Shown: positions 13,753 to 19,280 of the stretch, piece by piece
Layout of the letters: each line of letters opens with the position of its first letter
How positions within the stretch are numbered: the first letter of the stretch is position 1
NCBI GenBank assembly: GCA_945888895.1
Contig: CAMDAY010000014.1
Span: forward strand, 1-19,280
Direction: 5' to 3'
From: Dehalococcoides mccartyi
Lineage (GTDB): Bacteria > Chloroflexota > Dehalococcoidia > UBA2979
DNA length: 19,280 bases
The notes under the pieces: generated by a model
The model's database searches: none
Seen by the model: the letters and a program-made list of their open reading frames with translations, nothing else
What the model was told of the DNA's origin: nothing
Made by a program: the position numbers and the translations under genes

Positions 13753-14721
13753 ATGCGCGGCTTCCTGAACATCGACAAGCCGCAGGGGATCACCTCGTTC
13801 GACGTCGTGCGGCAGATCCGGCGCGCCGCACATATGAAGCGCGTGGGCCATGCCGGCACCCTCGACCCCCTCGCGACCGGCGTCCTTCCGGTGGCGATCG
13901 GCGACGCCACCCGGCTCGTCGATGAGCTCGTCGGCGCGAGGAAGCGCTACCGCGCCGAGATCCTGCTGGGCCGCGAGACCGACAGCTACGACATCGACGG
14001 CGCGGTCGTCGAAGAGCGCGATGCGTCCGGCGTGACGATGGAGGATGTGCGCGCGGCGCTGCCCGCGTTCGTCGGGCCGATCATGCAGGCGCCCCCGGCG
14101 TTCAGCGCGATCAAGCGCGACGGCCAGCCGGCGTACAAAGCGGCACGTCGAGGCGACCCGCTCGACCTGCCGCTGCGCCCGGTGACGGTCTACGCGATCG
14201 AACTGCTGTCTCTGACCCACGAGGATCGCGGCGCTCGGCTCACCCTCGATGTGCGCTGCGGGCAGGGCTTCTACGTGCGTTCGCTCGCGCACGACCTCGG
14301 CGCGGCGCTCGGGGTGGGCGGCACGATCGCCGCACTCCGCCGGACGCAGGTCGGCGCGTTCCTGGCCGAGGACGCGGTCCCCCTGGACCGCGCGGTCGTG
14401 CGACTGGAGTCCGGGGACATCGAGGGGCTCGTCCTGCCGCCCGACACCGTTGTCGCGCACCTCCCATCAGTGAGCATGGACGAGGAACAGGTCGTGCGAG
14501 TGAGGAACGGTCTATCTATGAGCCTCGAAGGTCTCGTAAATGCCGATGAACTCGACGCAGCACCGCAGATTCGCTGTTACGGTCCGGATGGCTCCTTTGT
14601 GGGAATGTTGCGCCCGAAGGGTGGGGAGGGACTCTGGCACCCGTTCCGCGTGTTCCCACCTGATACGATCGCGCCTCGGTCGGCGGGCAGTCGCGTTGAC
14701 AGCCCCCCGCACGTACCGTAG
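13753..14721 (+). CDS. truB: tRNA pseudouridine(55) synthase TruB
   Basis: TruB makes pseudouridine 55 in the T-loop of tRNAs. The 322-aa protein starts GFLNIDKPQGITSFDVV, and the catalytic motif GHAGTLDPLATGVL puts the nucleophile at D38. Further signatures are KRYRAEILLGRETDSYDIDG, PPAFSAIKRDGQPAY, and RCGQGFYVRSLAHDLG. The last ~80 residues form a TruB C-terminal/PUA-like region. ATG 13753 follows GAGG at 13745-13748; the longer frame from 13711 adds residues outside the family. truB often directly follows rbfA, but here a 2.2-kb segment with repeats and two opposite-strand genes separates them. Confidence 0.97.
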   Translation: MRGFLNIDKPQGITSFDVVRQIRRAAHMKRVGHAGTLDPLATGVLPVAIGDATRLVDELVGARKRYRAEILLGRETDSYDIDGAVVEERDASGVTMEDVRAALPAFVGPIMQAPPAFSAIKRDGQPAYKAARRGDPLDLPLRPVTVYAIELLSLTHEDRGARLTLDVRCGQGFYVRSLAHDLGAALGVGGTIAALRRTQVGAFLAEDAVPLDRAVVRLESGDIEGLVLPPDTVVAHLPSVSMDEEQVVRVRNGLSMSLEGLVNADELDAAPQIRCYGPDGSFVGMLRPKGGEGLWHPFRVFPPDTIAPRSAGSRVDSPPHVP

Positions 14722-14724
14722 TAA
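14696..14724 (+). promoter_or_regulatory. Predicted promoter of the DUF5679 gene inside the end of truB
   Basis: A perfect TTGACA at 14696-14701 is followed after 17 bases by TAGTAA at 14719-14724, a weak -10. The predicted start near 14731 leaves a ~100-nt leader before the ATG at 14830. Confidence 0.45.
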
Positions 14725-14829
14725 CGGCAACACGCACGCGAGGATGGTCGACTCCCAGTCCGACCCACCCGCGAAGCAGCAACAACGACCCCGCCTGCGC
14801 ATCGGCGCGGCGGGCGCGATGGAGGTCCG

Positions 14830-14985
14830 ATGGAAGCCTACTGCCTGAAGTGCCGCGAAAAGCGCGAGATGTCCGAGCCCGTTGCCATCCAGATGAAGAA
14901 CGGCAAGCCGGCCACCGAGGGCAAGTGCCCCGTCTGCAACACGAAGATGTTCAAGATCGGCAAGACCGAGGCGCACACCAGCTAG
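14830..14985 (+). CDS. DUF5679 small zinc-ribbon protein (51 aa)
   Basis: This short gene encodes MEAYCLKCREKREM, then MKNGKPATEGKCPVCNTKMF and a short tail ending KIGKTEAHTS. Two CxxC pairs (YCLKC and KCPVC) about 28 residues apart make a zinc ribbon. The NGKPATEGKCPVCNTKMFKI stretch matches what I know of DUF5679, a tiny family frequent in Chloroflexota. The function is unknown; related ribbons bind nucleic acid or protein. GGAGG at 14821-14825, four bases before the ATG, is one of the strongest SDs in the window. A TTGACA promoter lies upstream and a UUCG hairpin 26 bases downstream, so it looks like a separate, well-expressed transcription unit. Confidence 0.88.
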   Translation: MEAYCLKCREKREMSEPVAIQMKNGKPATEGKCPVCNTKMFKIGKTEAHTS

Positions 14986-15011
14986 CGCATCCCACCCGCG
15001 TTCAGATTCGC

Positions 15012-15037
15012 GAGACGCCGCCTTCGGGCGGCGTCTC
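15012..15037 (+). terminator. Strong UUCG stem-loop downstream of the DUF5679 gene
   Basis: GAGACGCCGCC at 15012-15022 pairs perfectly with GGCGGCGTCTC at 15027-15037 around a TTCG tetraloop, an 11-bp stem. It starts 26 bases after the stop codon. There is no T-run, but the position and stability fit a terminator or a 3'-end stabiliser. Confidence 0.7.
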
Positions 15038-15074
15038 TGCGTGTGCCGCGAGCGTGTGTGCCCGGAGCGCCGCC

Positions 15075-15193
15075 GAGGTGCTTGAGCAAGGCGGCCTACT
15101 CCTGCCCGTCGTGCCTCTGGGGGGAGCACAGCGCTTCGCTCGGGGCACGGGAGGGGGATGAATAGGAGGGGCTGCGGCCCTCGCGCTCCCGAC
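15075..15193. repeat. Intergenic repeat, module C (copy 2)
   Basis: This copy aligns with 11645-11763, sharing the same ends and the GGGGGATGAAT segment. The terminal hairpin at 15166-15182 again has a TGC triloop with a GAGGG/CCCTC stem and one G/G mismatch. An AGCG-CTT-CGCT hairpin (15130-15140) replaces the CTA-looped one of copy 1. It fills the gap between the UUCG hairpin and the LysR stop. Confidence 0.85.
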
Positions 15194-15204
15194 GCCGGGC
15201 GGGG

Positions 15205-16107
15205 CTACGCCAGCGCGAGTCGCAGGAACGCCTCCACGCGTGCGTCCGGGGCGGCGCCGGCCCGACGGACGCCGAGGAGGGTACGCTCGGCCACGCGCTC
15301 GCGGCGGGTGGCGTGGCCGGCGGCGACGTCCTCGTCCGCCACGGCGCCTGGGAGGACGCTCCAGCCGAGGCCCAGCGCTACCACCTGGCGCAACACCTCG
15401 GGGTTGCCGGACTCGAGCGTCACGCGCGGGATAATCCCCAGCGCCCGCAGTCCGTCATCGATGAGTGAGCGCGTGTGGGAGCCCGACGGGTAGAGCGCCC
15501 ACTCCGCATCCGCCGGGTCGTCCGAGGCGCCCGGGGCGTTCGCGGGGGCGTAGATGTGCAGCAGTTCCGTCCGCACGGGCAGCGCCTCGAGATCCTCGCC
15601 TGCCGGGGCGATGACGAACGCCAGGTCGAGCTCGAAGCGACGCAGACGCTCCATGAGCGCCTCGCTGGTATCGACGAGCAGGCGCAGGTCCACAGCAGGG
15701 TGCGCGGCCCGGTAGGCACCGATGGTGCTCGGGAGCAGGTACAGGCTCGCCGCATCGATCATGCCGACGGCGAGCGCGCCGGCATCGCCCTGCCCGCGCG
15801 CGCCGATCCACGAGCGCAGCGCGGCCGCCCGTCCCAGGACCTCGCTCGCGAAGCGCGCGGCCTCGACCCCGGCCTCGGTCAGCACGCGCCGCCGCCCATC
15901 GCGCTCGAACAGTGGGACGCCGAGATGACGCTCGAGCGATGCGAGGGCCTGCGACAGCGCCGGCTGGCTGATGCCGAGGCGCTCCGCCGCCGCCGTGAAC
16001 GTCGGCGCGCGCTCCACTTCGCGGAGGTACGCCAACTGGTGCGCGTGGAACGGGAATGGCACGTCCTGACCAAGTTTCGCCGCGAATTGCTCATGATCCG
16101 ATGTCAT
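15205..16107 (-). CDS. LysR family transcriptional regulator
   Basis: This 300-aa regulator has an N-terminal winged helix-turn-helix (HQLAYLREVERA, then FTAAAERLGISQPALSQALA, then LERHLGVPLFERDGR, about residues 21-75). A periplasmic-binding-protein-like effector domain follows (GALAVGMIDAASLYLLPSTIG through LGLGWSVLPGAVA). LysR proteins usually repress themselves and activate a divergent gene upon binding a small molecule. ATG 16107 is preferred over in-frame ATGs at 16116, 16131 and 16140 because AGGA (or a TAGGAT -10 box) lies just upstream; the HTH then starts at the usual distance. It is divergent from ino1, with ATTG/CAAT inverted repeats between them. The effector cannot be inferred. 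Confidence 0.93.
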   Translation of the reverse strand: MTSDHEQFAAKLGQDVPFPFHAHQLAYLREVERAPTFTAAAERLGISQPALSQALASLERHLGVPLFERDGRRRVLTEAGVEAARFASEVLGRAAALRSWIGARGQGDAGALAVGMIDAASLYLLPSTIGAYRAAHPAVDLRLLVDTSEALMERLRRFELDLAFVIAPAGEDLEALPVRTELLHIYAPANAPGASDDPADAEWALYPSGSHTRSLIDDGLRALGIIPRVTLESGNPEVLRQVVALGLGWSVLPGAVADEDVAAGHATRRERVAERTLLGVRRAGAAPDARVEAFLRLALA

Positions 16108-16114
16108 ATAAGTC

Positions 16115-16120
16115 ATCCTA
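16115..16120 (-). promoter_or_regulatory. Candidate -10 box (TAGGAT) for LysR
   Basis: TAGGAT on the minus strand ends seven bases before the ATG at 16107, consistent with a leaderless start. The embedded AGGA could instead be the SD; sequence alone does not decide. Confidence 0.4.
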
Positions 16121-16147
16121 ATTGCTTCCATCCAATTCATCCATTGG
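16121..16147. promoter_or_regulatory. Candidate LysR operator (ATTG/CAAT inverted repeats)
   Basis: Two overlapping inverted repeats are present: ATTG-N8-CAAT (16121-16136) and CCAAT-N6-ATTGG (16132-16147). They lie in an AT-rich patch just upstream of the LysR start in otherwise very GC-rich DNA. This is where LysR regulators bind; binding here is inferred. Confidence 0.5.
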
Positions 16148-16253
16148 ACGAATCAGTTTGGCGCGGCGGACGATGGACGAAGCGCACACGAACACGGCGC
16201 TGCGCGAGCACCCCGTCACCCCCGAACGGGTCGCCGCAGGAGGAACTTCCAAC

Positions 16254-17324
16254 ATGCCAGGCAAGATCAATGTCGCCATCATCGGCGTCGGCAACTGCGC
16301 CTCGTCGCTCGTCCAGGGCGTCGAGTACTACAAGAACGCCGAGGCCGGCGACGAGATTCCGGGGCTGATGCACCCGGTGTTCGGCGGCTACCACATCCGC
16401 GACATCAACTTCACCGCCGCCTTCGATGTGGACGCCGAGAAGGTCGGCAAGGACCTCAACGAGGCGATCTTCAGCGGCCAGAACAACACCGTGAAGTTCT
16501 CGGACGTCCCGACCAGCGGCGTGACCGTCTCGCGCGGCATGACGCACGACGGCATCGGCAAGTACCTCTCGCAGGTGATCACGAAGGCCGATGGGCCGAC
16601 CGCGGACATCGTGAAGATCCTCAAGGACACGAAGACCGACGTCGTCATCAACTACCTCCCCGTCGGCTCCGAGGAGGCGACGAAGTGGTACGTGGAGCAG
16701 ATCCTCGCGGCGGGCTGCGCGATGATTAACTGCATCCCCGTCTTCATCGCGCGCGAGGAGTACTGGGCGAACCGCTTCCGCGAGAAGAACCTGCCGATCG
16801 TCGGCGACGACATCAAGTCGCAGGTCGGCGCGACGATCCTGCACCGCGTCCTCGTCCGCCTGTTTCAGGATCGCGGTGTGCGCATCGACCGCACGTACCA
16901 GCTCAATTTCGGTGGCAACACCGACTTCATGAACATGCTGGAGCGCGAGCGCCTCGAGTCCAAGAAGATCTCGAAGACCAACGCCGTCACCAGCCAGATC
17001 GCGTACGACCTGCCGGCCGCCGACGTCCACGTCGGGCCGTCGGACTACGTGCCGTGGCTCCTCGACCGCAAGTGGTGCCACATCCGCATCGAGGGCACGA
17101 CCTTCGGCGACGTACCGCTGATGCTGGAGACGAAGCTCGAGGTGTGGGACTCCCCGAACTCGGCGGGCGTCGTCATCGACGCGGTGCGCGCGGCGAAGAT
17201 CGCGCTCGACCGCGGCATCGGCGGCCCCCTGTACGAGGCCTCCGGGTACTTCATGAAGTCGCCGCCCCGCCAGATGCTGGACGAGGACGCCCGCGACGGC
17301 CTCGAGGCGTTTATTGCCGGTTAA
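16254..17324 (+). CDS. ino1: Inositol-3-phosphate synthase (actinobacterial type)
   Basis: This enzyme cyclises glucose-6-phosphate to L-myo-inositol-1-phosphate with NAD, the first step of inositol lipid and inositol osmolyte synthesis. The 356-aa length fits the shorter prokaryotic type. The NAD-binding segment is VAIIGVGNCASSLVQGVEYY. Other signatures are VVINYLPVGSEEATKWYVE, GDDIKSQVGATI, LNFGGNTDFMNM, SKTNAVTSQ and the C-terminal GVVIDAVRAAKIALDRG. ATG 16254 has a near-consensus SD (AGGAGGA, 16238-16244, nine bases away); earlier ATGs in the same frame (16122, 16173) lack one. It is followed by two acyltransferase genes, suggesting inositol lipid synthesis. The divergent LysR gene may regulate it. 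Confidence 0.95.
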   Translation: MPGKINVAIIGVGNCASSLVQGVEYYKNAEAGDEIPGLMHPVFGGYHIRDINFTAAFDVDAEKVGKDLNEAIFSGQNNTVKFSDVPTSGVTVSRGMTHDGIGKYLSQVITKADGPTADIVKILKDTKTDVVINYLPVGSEEATKWYVEQILAAGCAMINCIPVFIAREEYWANRFREKNLPIVGDDIKSQVGATILHRVLVRLFQDRGVRIDRTYQLNFGGNTDFMNMLERERLESKKISKTNAVTSQIAYDLPAADVHVGPSDYVPWLLDRKWCHIRIEGTTFGDVPLMLETKLEVWDSPNSAGVVIDAVRAAKIALDRGIGGPLYEASGYFMKSPPRQMLDEDARDGLEAFIAG

Positions 17325-17335
17325 CTAGCGGTACG

Positions 17336-17371
17336 CTGACCCGCGAGGGCATCGAGTCCTCGCGGAGTCAG
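17336..17371 (+). promoter_or_regulatory. Hairpin covering the SD of acyltransferase 1
   Basis: CTGAC-CCGCGAGG (17336-17348) pairs with CCTCGCGG-a-GTCAG (17358-17371), 13 pairs with a single bulged A. The 3' arm contains GGAG (17364-17367), the likely SD of the GTG at 17373. It could terminate the ino1 transcript or limit translation of the next gene. Confidence 0.6.
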
Positions 17372-17372
17372 G

Positions 17373-18266
17373 GTGCCGGTGCTGCTCTACTGGACGTTCG
17401 TCATCGGGACCACCCTTGCTCGGGTGGTCCCGTTGCGTGTCAGCTACGCCATCGCGCGCCTCGTCGGCGTGGGGACGTACTACGCGTGGCGCGGCGGGCG
17501 GCGGCGGTGCATCCAGAACATGCGCCACGTGCTGGGCGATGAGGCAGAGGCACGTCGCACCGCCCGCGCTTCGTTCTCGAACTACCTGGTGTACCTCGTG
17601 GACTTCTTCCGGCTGATCGGCAGCACACGCGAGGAGCTGCGCGAGCGCGTGGTCTCCGACGACTGGGCGCGCGTGAGCGCCGAGCGCACGGGGCGAGGCA
17701 TCGTCGCGATGACGCTGCACTACGGGAACTGGGACCTCGGCGCGGCGTTGATCGCGCAGCACGGCGTGGGCGTGGCGGCGATCGCCGACCGCTTCCCCAA
17801 TGCGCGCGTCAACGACTTCGTGATCAGATCGAGGCAGCACCTCGGCATGACGATCATCCCCGCCGACCGCATGGGGCCCGGCCTGATCCGCGCGCTACGC
17901 AACAACGACGTCGTCGCGGTGCTCCTCGACATCCCGGCGCCGGTGAACGGCATCCACATCGAGTTCTTCGGCGACACGATCGCGGTGTCGGACGGGCCGG
18001 CGCGCCTCGCGCTGCGCACGGGGGCCACCGTTGTCGCGGGAATGGTGCCGAGGCACGCGCCCTGGGGCGAGGCCGTGCGCGCCAAGGCGGAGCCGATCGC
18101 CTTCACCCCGACGGGCGACGAGGCCGCCGATGCGCGCGCGCTGATGCAAACCGTGTTCACGCACCTCGAACGGCAGGTCCGGCGTGACCCGGCGCAGTGG
18201 TACATCTTCCGCAACCTCTGGCTCTCCGACATGCCCGCGCAGCCGGTGCGGGAGCCCAGCGCGTGA
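17373..18266 (+). CDS. LpxL/PatA-like lysophospholipid acyltransferase 1
   Basis: This 297-aa protein belongs to the LpxL/HtrB acyltransferase family, which includes lipid A late acyltransferases and the actinobacterial phosphatidylinositol mannoside acyltransferase PatA. The catalytic HX4D motif is HYGNWD at residues 116-121 (bases 17718-17735). An N-terminal LARVVPLRVSYAIARLVGVG segment is typical. Further motifs are LLDIPAPVNGIHIEFFG and SDGPARLALRTGATVVAG. The GTG start at 17373 has GGAG five bases upstream, within a hairpin; GTG 17379 is an alternative. The stop overlaps the next gene as GTGA. Proximity to ino1 favours an inositol-lipid substrate, but this is inference. Confidence 0.88.
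   Translation: MPVLLYWTFVIGTTLARVVPLRVSYAIARLVGVGTYYAWRGGRRRCIQNMRHVLGDEAEARRTARASFSNYLVYLVDFFRLIGSTREELRERVVSDDWARVSAERTGRGIVAMTLHYGNWDLGAALIAQHGVGVAAIADRFPNARVNDFVIRSRQHLGMTIIPADRMGPGLIRALRNNDVVAVLLDIPAPVNGIHIEFFGDTIAVSDGPARLALRTGATVVAGMVPRHAPWGEAVRAKAEPIAFTPTGDEAADARALMQTVFTHLERQVRRDPAQWYIFRNLWLSDMPAQPVREPSA
17406..17431 (+). other. Perfect 10-bp hairpin inside the start of acyltransferase 1
   Basis: GGGACCACCC (17406-17415) pairs with GGGTGGTCCC (17422-17431) around TTGCTC, within codons 12-20. Together with the hairpin at 17336-17371 it makes the start region of this gene unusually structured. No T-run follows. Confidence 0.6.
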
Positions 18267-19201
18267 CGCACTATCTCGCCCTCTGGCTCCTCGTGCGCGT
18301 CGGAGGCCGGCTGCCGCTCGCGCTCCTCGACGCGATCGCGGCGACCGGCGGGACGCTCGCATGGTGGGGTTCGCGACGGCTGCGCGAGGTGACACGCGAC
18401 CACATGCGCCACGTGCTCGGCACGACCGCGAACCCGCGCGAGATCGACCGCGCAGCATGCGAGTGCGTGCGGTCGGCGGCACGGGGATACGCGGAGTTCG
18501 CGCACCTGTCACACCTGTCCCCGGAGCGCGTGCGCGCGAGCATCGTCACGACGGACGGGATGCAAGCCCTCACCGACGCGCAGACCGAGGGGCACGGCGT
18601 GATCGTCGTCTCGGCACACCTCGGCGCGCCCGAGGTGATCAGCCACTCCGGGCCGACGTTCGGCATCGAGCTGGCGGGGATCGCGGAGCCGCTGTCCCCG
18701 CCGCGCGTCCACGACTTCGTGCAGCAGGTGCGCAGCATCACCGGCGTGCAGTACTTCCCGGCCACGCTGGTGGGGCTGCGCGACGCACGCGCACACCTCG
18801 CGGCGGGACGGGCGCTCGGGATCCTCGTCGACCGCGACGTGCTGCACACGGGCCACCCGTACGCCTTCTTCGGCGAGCGCGCGCTGATGCCGACCGGCGC
18901 CGTCGAGCTCGCACGGCGCACGGGCGCGGCGGTGGTCGGCGTCTGGATCTACCGGACCGGCGAGACGGGATGTTATCGACTCGTTGGGGAGCGCATTGTG
19001 CTGCCGCCTGTCACGGGCGACCGCGCCGCCGACCTCGACAGCGGGATGCGCGAGGTGCTCACGCACCTGGAGGATGCGATCCGCGAGGCGCCGGGGCAGT
19101 GGTTCCCGCTCGCGCCGGTGTGGGCGGGACTCACTGCCGATCGATCGCAACGTCAGCCCGGCGGCGGCCCTACAATGAGCGCGCATGACCGCAGAGCCTG
19201 A
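18263..19201 (+). CDS. LpxL/PatA-like lysophospholipid acyltransferase 2
   Basis: This second, divergent member of the same family has 312 aa. The catalytic motif is HX4E: HLGAPE at residues 119-124 (bases 18617-18634). The family context is SAHLGAPEVISHSGPTFGIE, then LGILVDRDVLHTGHPYAFFG and PTGAVELARRTGAAVVGVW. GTG 18263 overlaps the upstream stop as GTGA, with GGAG at 18251-18254, eight bases before it; translation is probably coupled. The short C-terminal tail (about 20 residues after VWAGLT) overlaps the start of the PHP gene. Tandem HX4D and HX4E paralogues suggest two successive acylations of one lipid, which is inferred. Confidence 0.87.
   Translation: MTHYLALWLLVRVGGRLPLALLDAIAATGGTLAWWGSRRLREVTRDHMRHVLGTTANPREIDRAACECVRSAARGYAEFAHLSHLSPERVRASIVTTDGMQALTDAQTEGHGVIVVSAHLGAPEVISHSGPTFGIELAGIAEPLSPPRVHDFVQQVRSITGVQYFPATLVGLRDARAHLAAGRALGILVDRDVLHTGHPYAFFGERALMPTGAVELARRTGAAVVGVWIYRTGETGCYRLVGERIVLPPVTGDRAADLDSGMREVLTHLEDAIREAPGQWFPLAPVWAGLTADRSQRQPGGGPTMSAHDRRA
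19171..19176 (+). promoter_or_regulatory. Candidate -10 box (TACAAT) for the PHP gene
   Basis: TACAAT, one base off the sigma-70 -10 consensus, ends eight bases before the ATG at 19185. No good -35 is seen. It suggests a separate, leaderless start inside the end of acyltransferase 2. Confidence 0.45.
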
Positions 19202-19280
19202 GCGCATGGATCGTGACGAACCGAACGCGGCGCGCCGCTTCGGCCGCGCCGACCTCCAAGTGCACACCTCGCACGGCGAC
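19185..19280 (+). CDS. PHP domain protein, N-terminal fragment
   Basis: Only 32 codons are inside the window. After a short charged leader (MTAEPERMDRDEPNAA) the frame reads RADLQVHTSHGD, the first metal-binding motif (DLHxHTxxSD-like) of PHP-domain phosphoesterases. PHP proteins hydrolyse phosphoesters with two or three metals; many sit beside glycolipid or polymerase genes. The start overlaps the acyltransferase stop by 17 bases. The subfamily cannot be decided from this fragment. Confidence 0.75.
   Translation, partial: MTAEPERMDRDEPNAARRFGRADLQVHTSHGD

Noticed and set aside
1..19280. tRNA or rRNA genes
   Set aside because: No cloverleaf with a TTCGANNC-type T-loop and no rRNA-like stretch was noticed by eye. 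A covariance-model scan would be needed to be certain.

Overview
The window is high-GC bacterial chromosome with densely packed housekeeping genes and almost no phage or transposon content. The best guess is a Chloroflexota (Dehalococcoidia-like) bacterium. This rests on a 51-aa DUF5679 zinc-ribbon gene, a short-form IF-2, the DUF309/VIT pair, and an inositol-1-phosphate synthase next to LpxL-type acyltransferases. An actinobacterial relative is not excluded, because no rRNA or other phylogenetic marker could be compared.

Layout: (1) 1-576, the C-terminal part of ispG (isoprenoid synthesis), then a REP-like inverted repeat pair (596-703). (2) 748-2521, a TIM-barrel sugar isomerase/epimerase-like protein and a SAM methyltransferase. 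Converging on them, on the minus strand, are a VIT-family metal transporter and a DUF309 protein. (3) 3801-3996, a repeat island. (4) 4106-5932, proS, converging with an HD-GYP gene (5892-7133). (5) 7205-11586, the translation/transcription operon nusA-ylxR-infB-rbfA, with a promoter and a terminator-like hairpin in its leader. (6) 11587-12117, a second repeat island. (7) 12118-13573, two minus-strand genes for exported proteins: a SIMPL-domain protein and an unrecognised 171-aa protein. (8) 13753-14985, truB and the DUF5679 gene. (9) A further repeat copy and a minus-strand LysR regulator, with an ATTG/CAAT-rich divergent regulatory region. (10) 16254-19280, ino1, two tandem LpxL-family acyltransferases and the start of a PHP-domain gene. 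This last group is consistent with phosphatidylinositol-type or acylated glycolipid synthesis.

Most interesting signals: the two exported-protein genes each carry the same ECF-sigma-like promoter, GGGAAC-N17-CGTCTNGG, at exactly the same distance from their ATG. This suggests a small envelope-stress regulon inserted between rbfA and truB. Four genes have a TANNNT box 6-8 nt before the ATG, which suggests leaderless transcription. rbfA appears to start at CTG inside a CTGA overlap with infB. Three intergenic islands share modular repeats and a family of covarying triloop hairpins. The first acyltransferase gene has its Shine-Dalgarno buried in a hairpin. No tRNA, rRNA, CRISPR array, IS element or prophage gene was seen.
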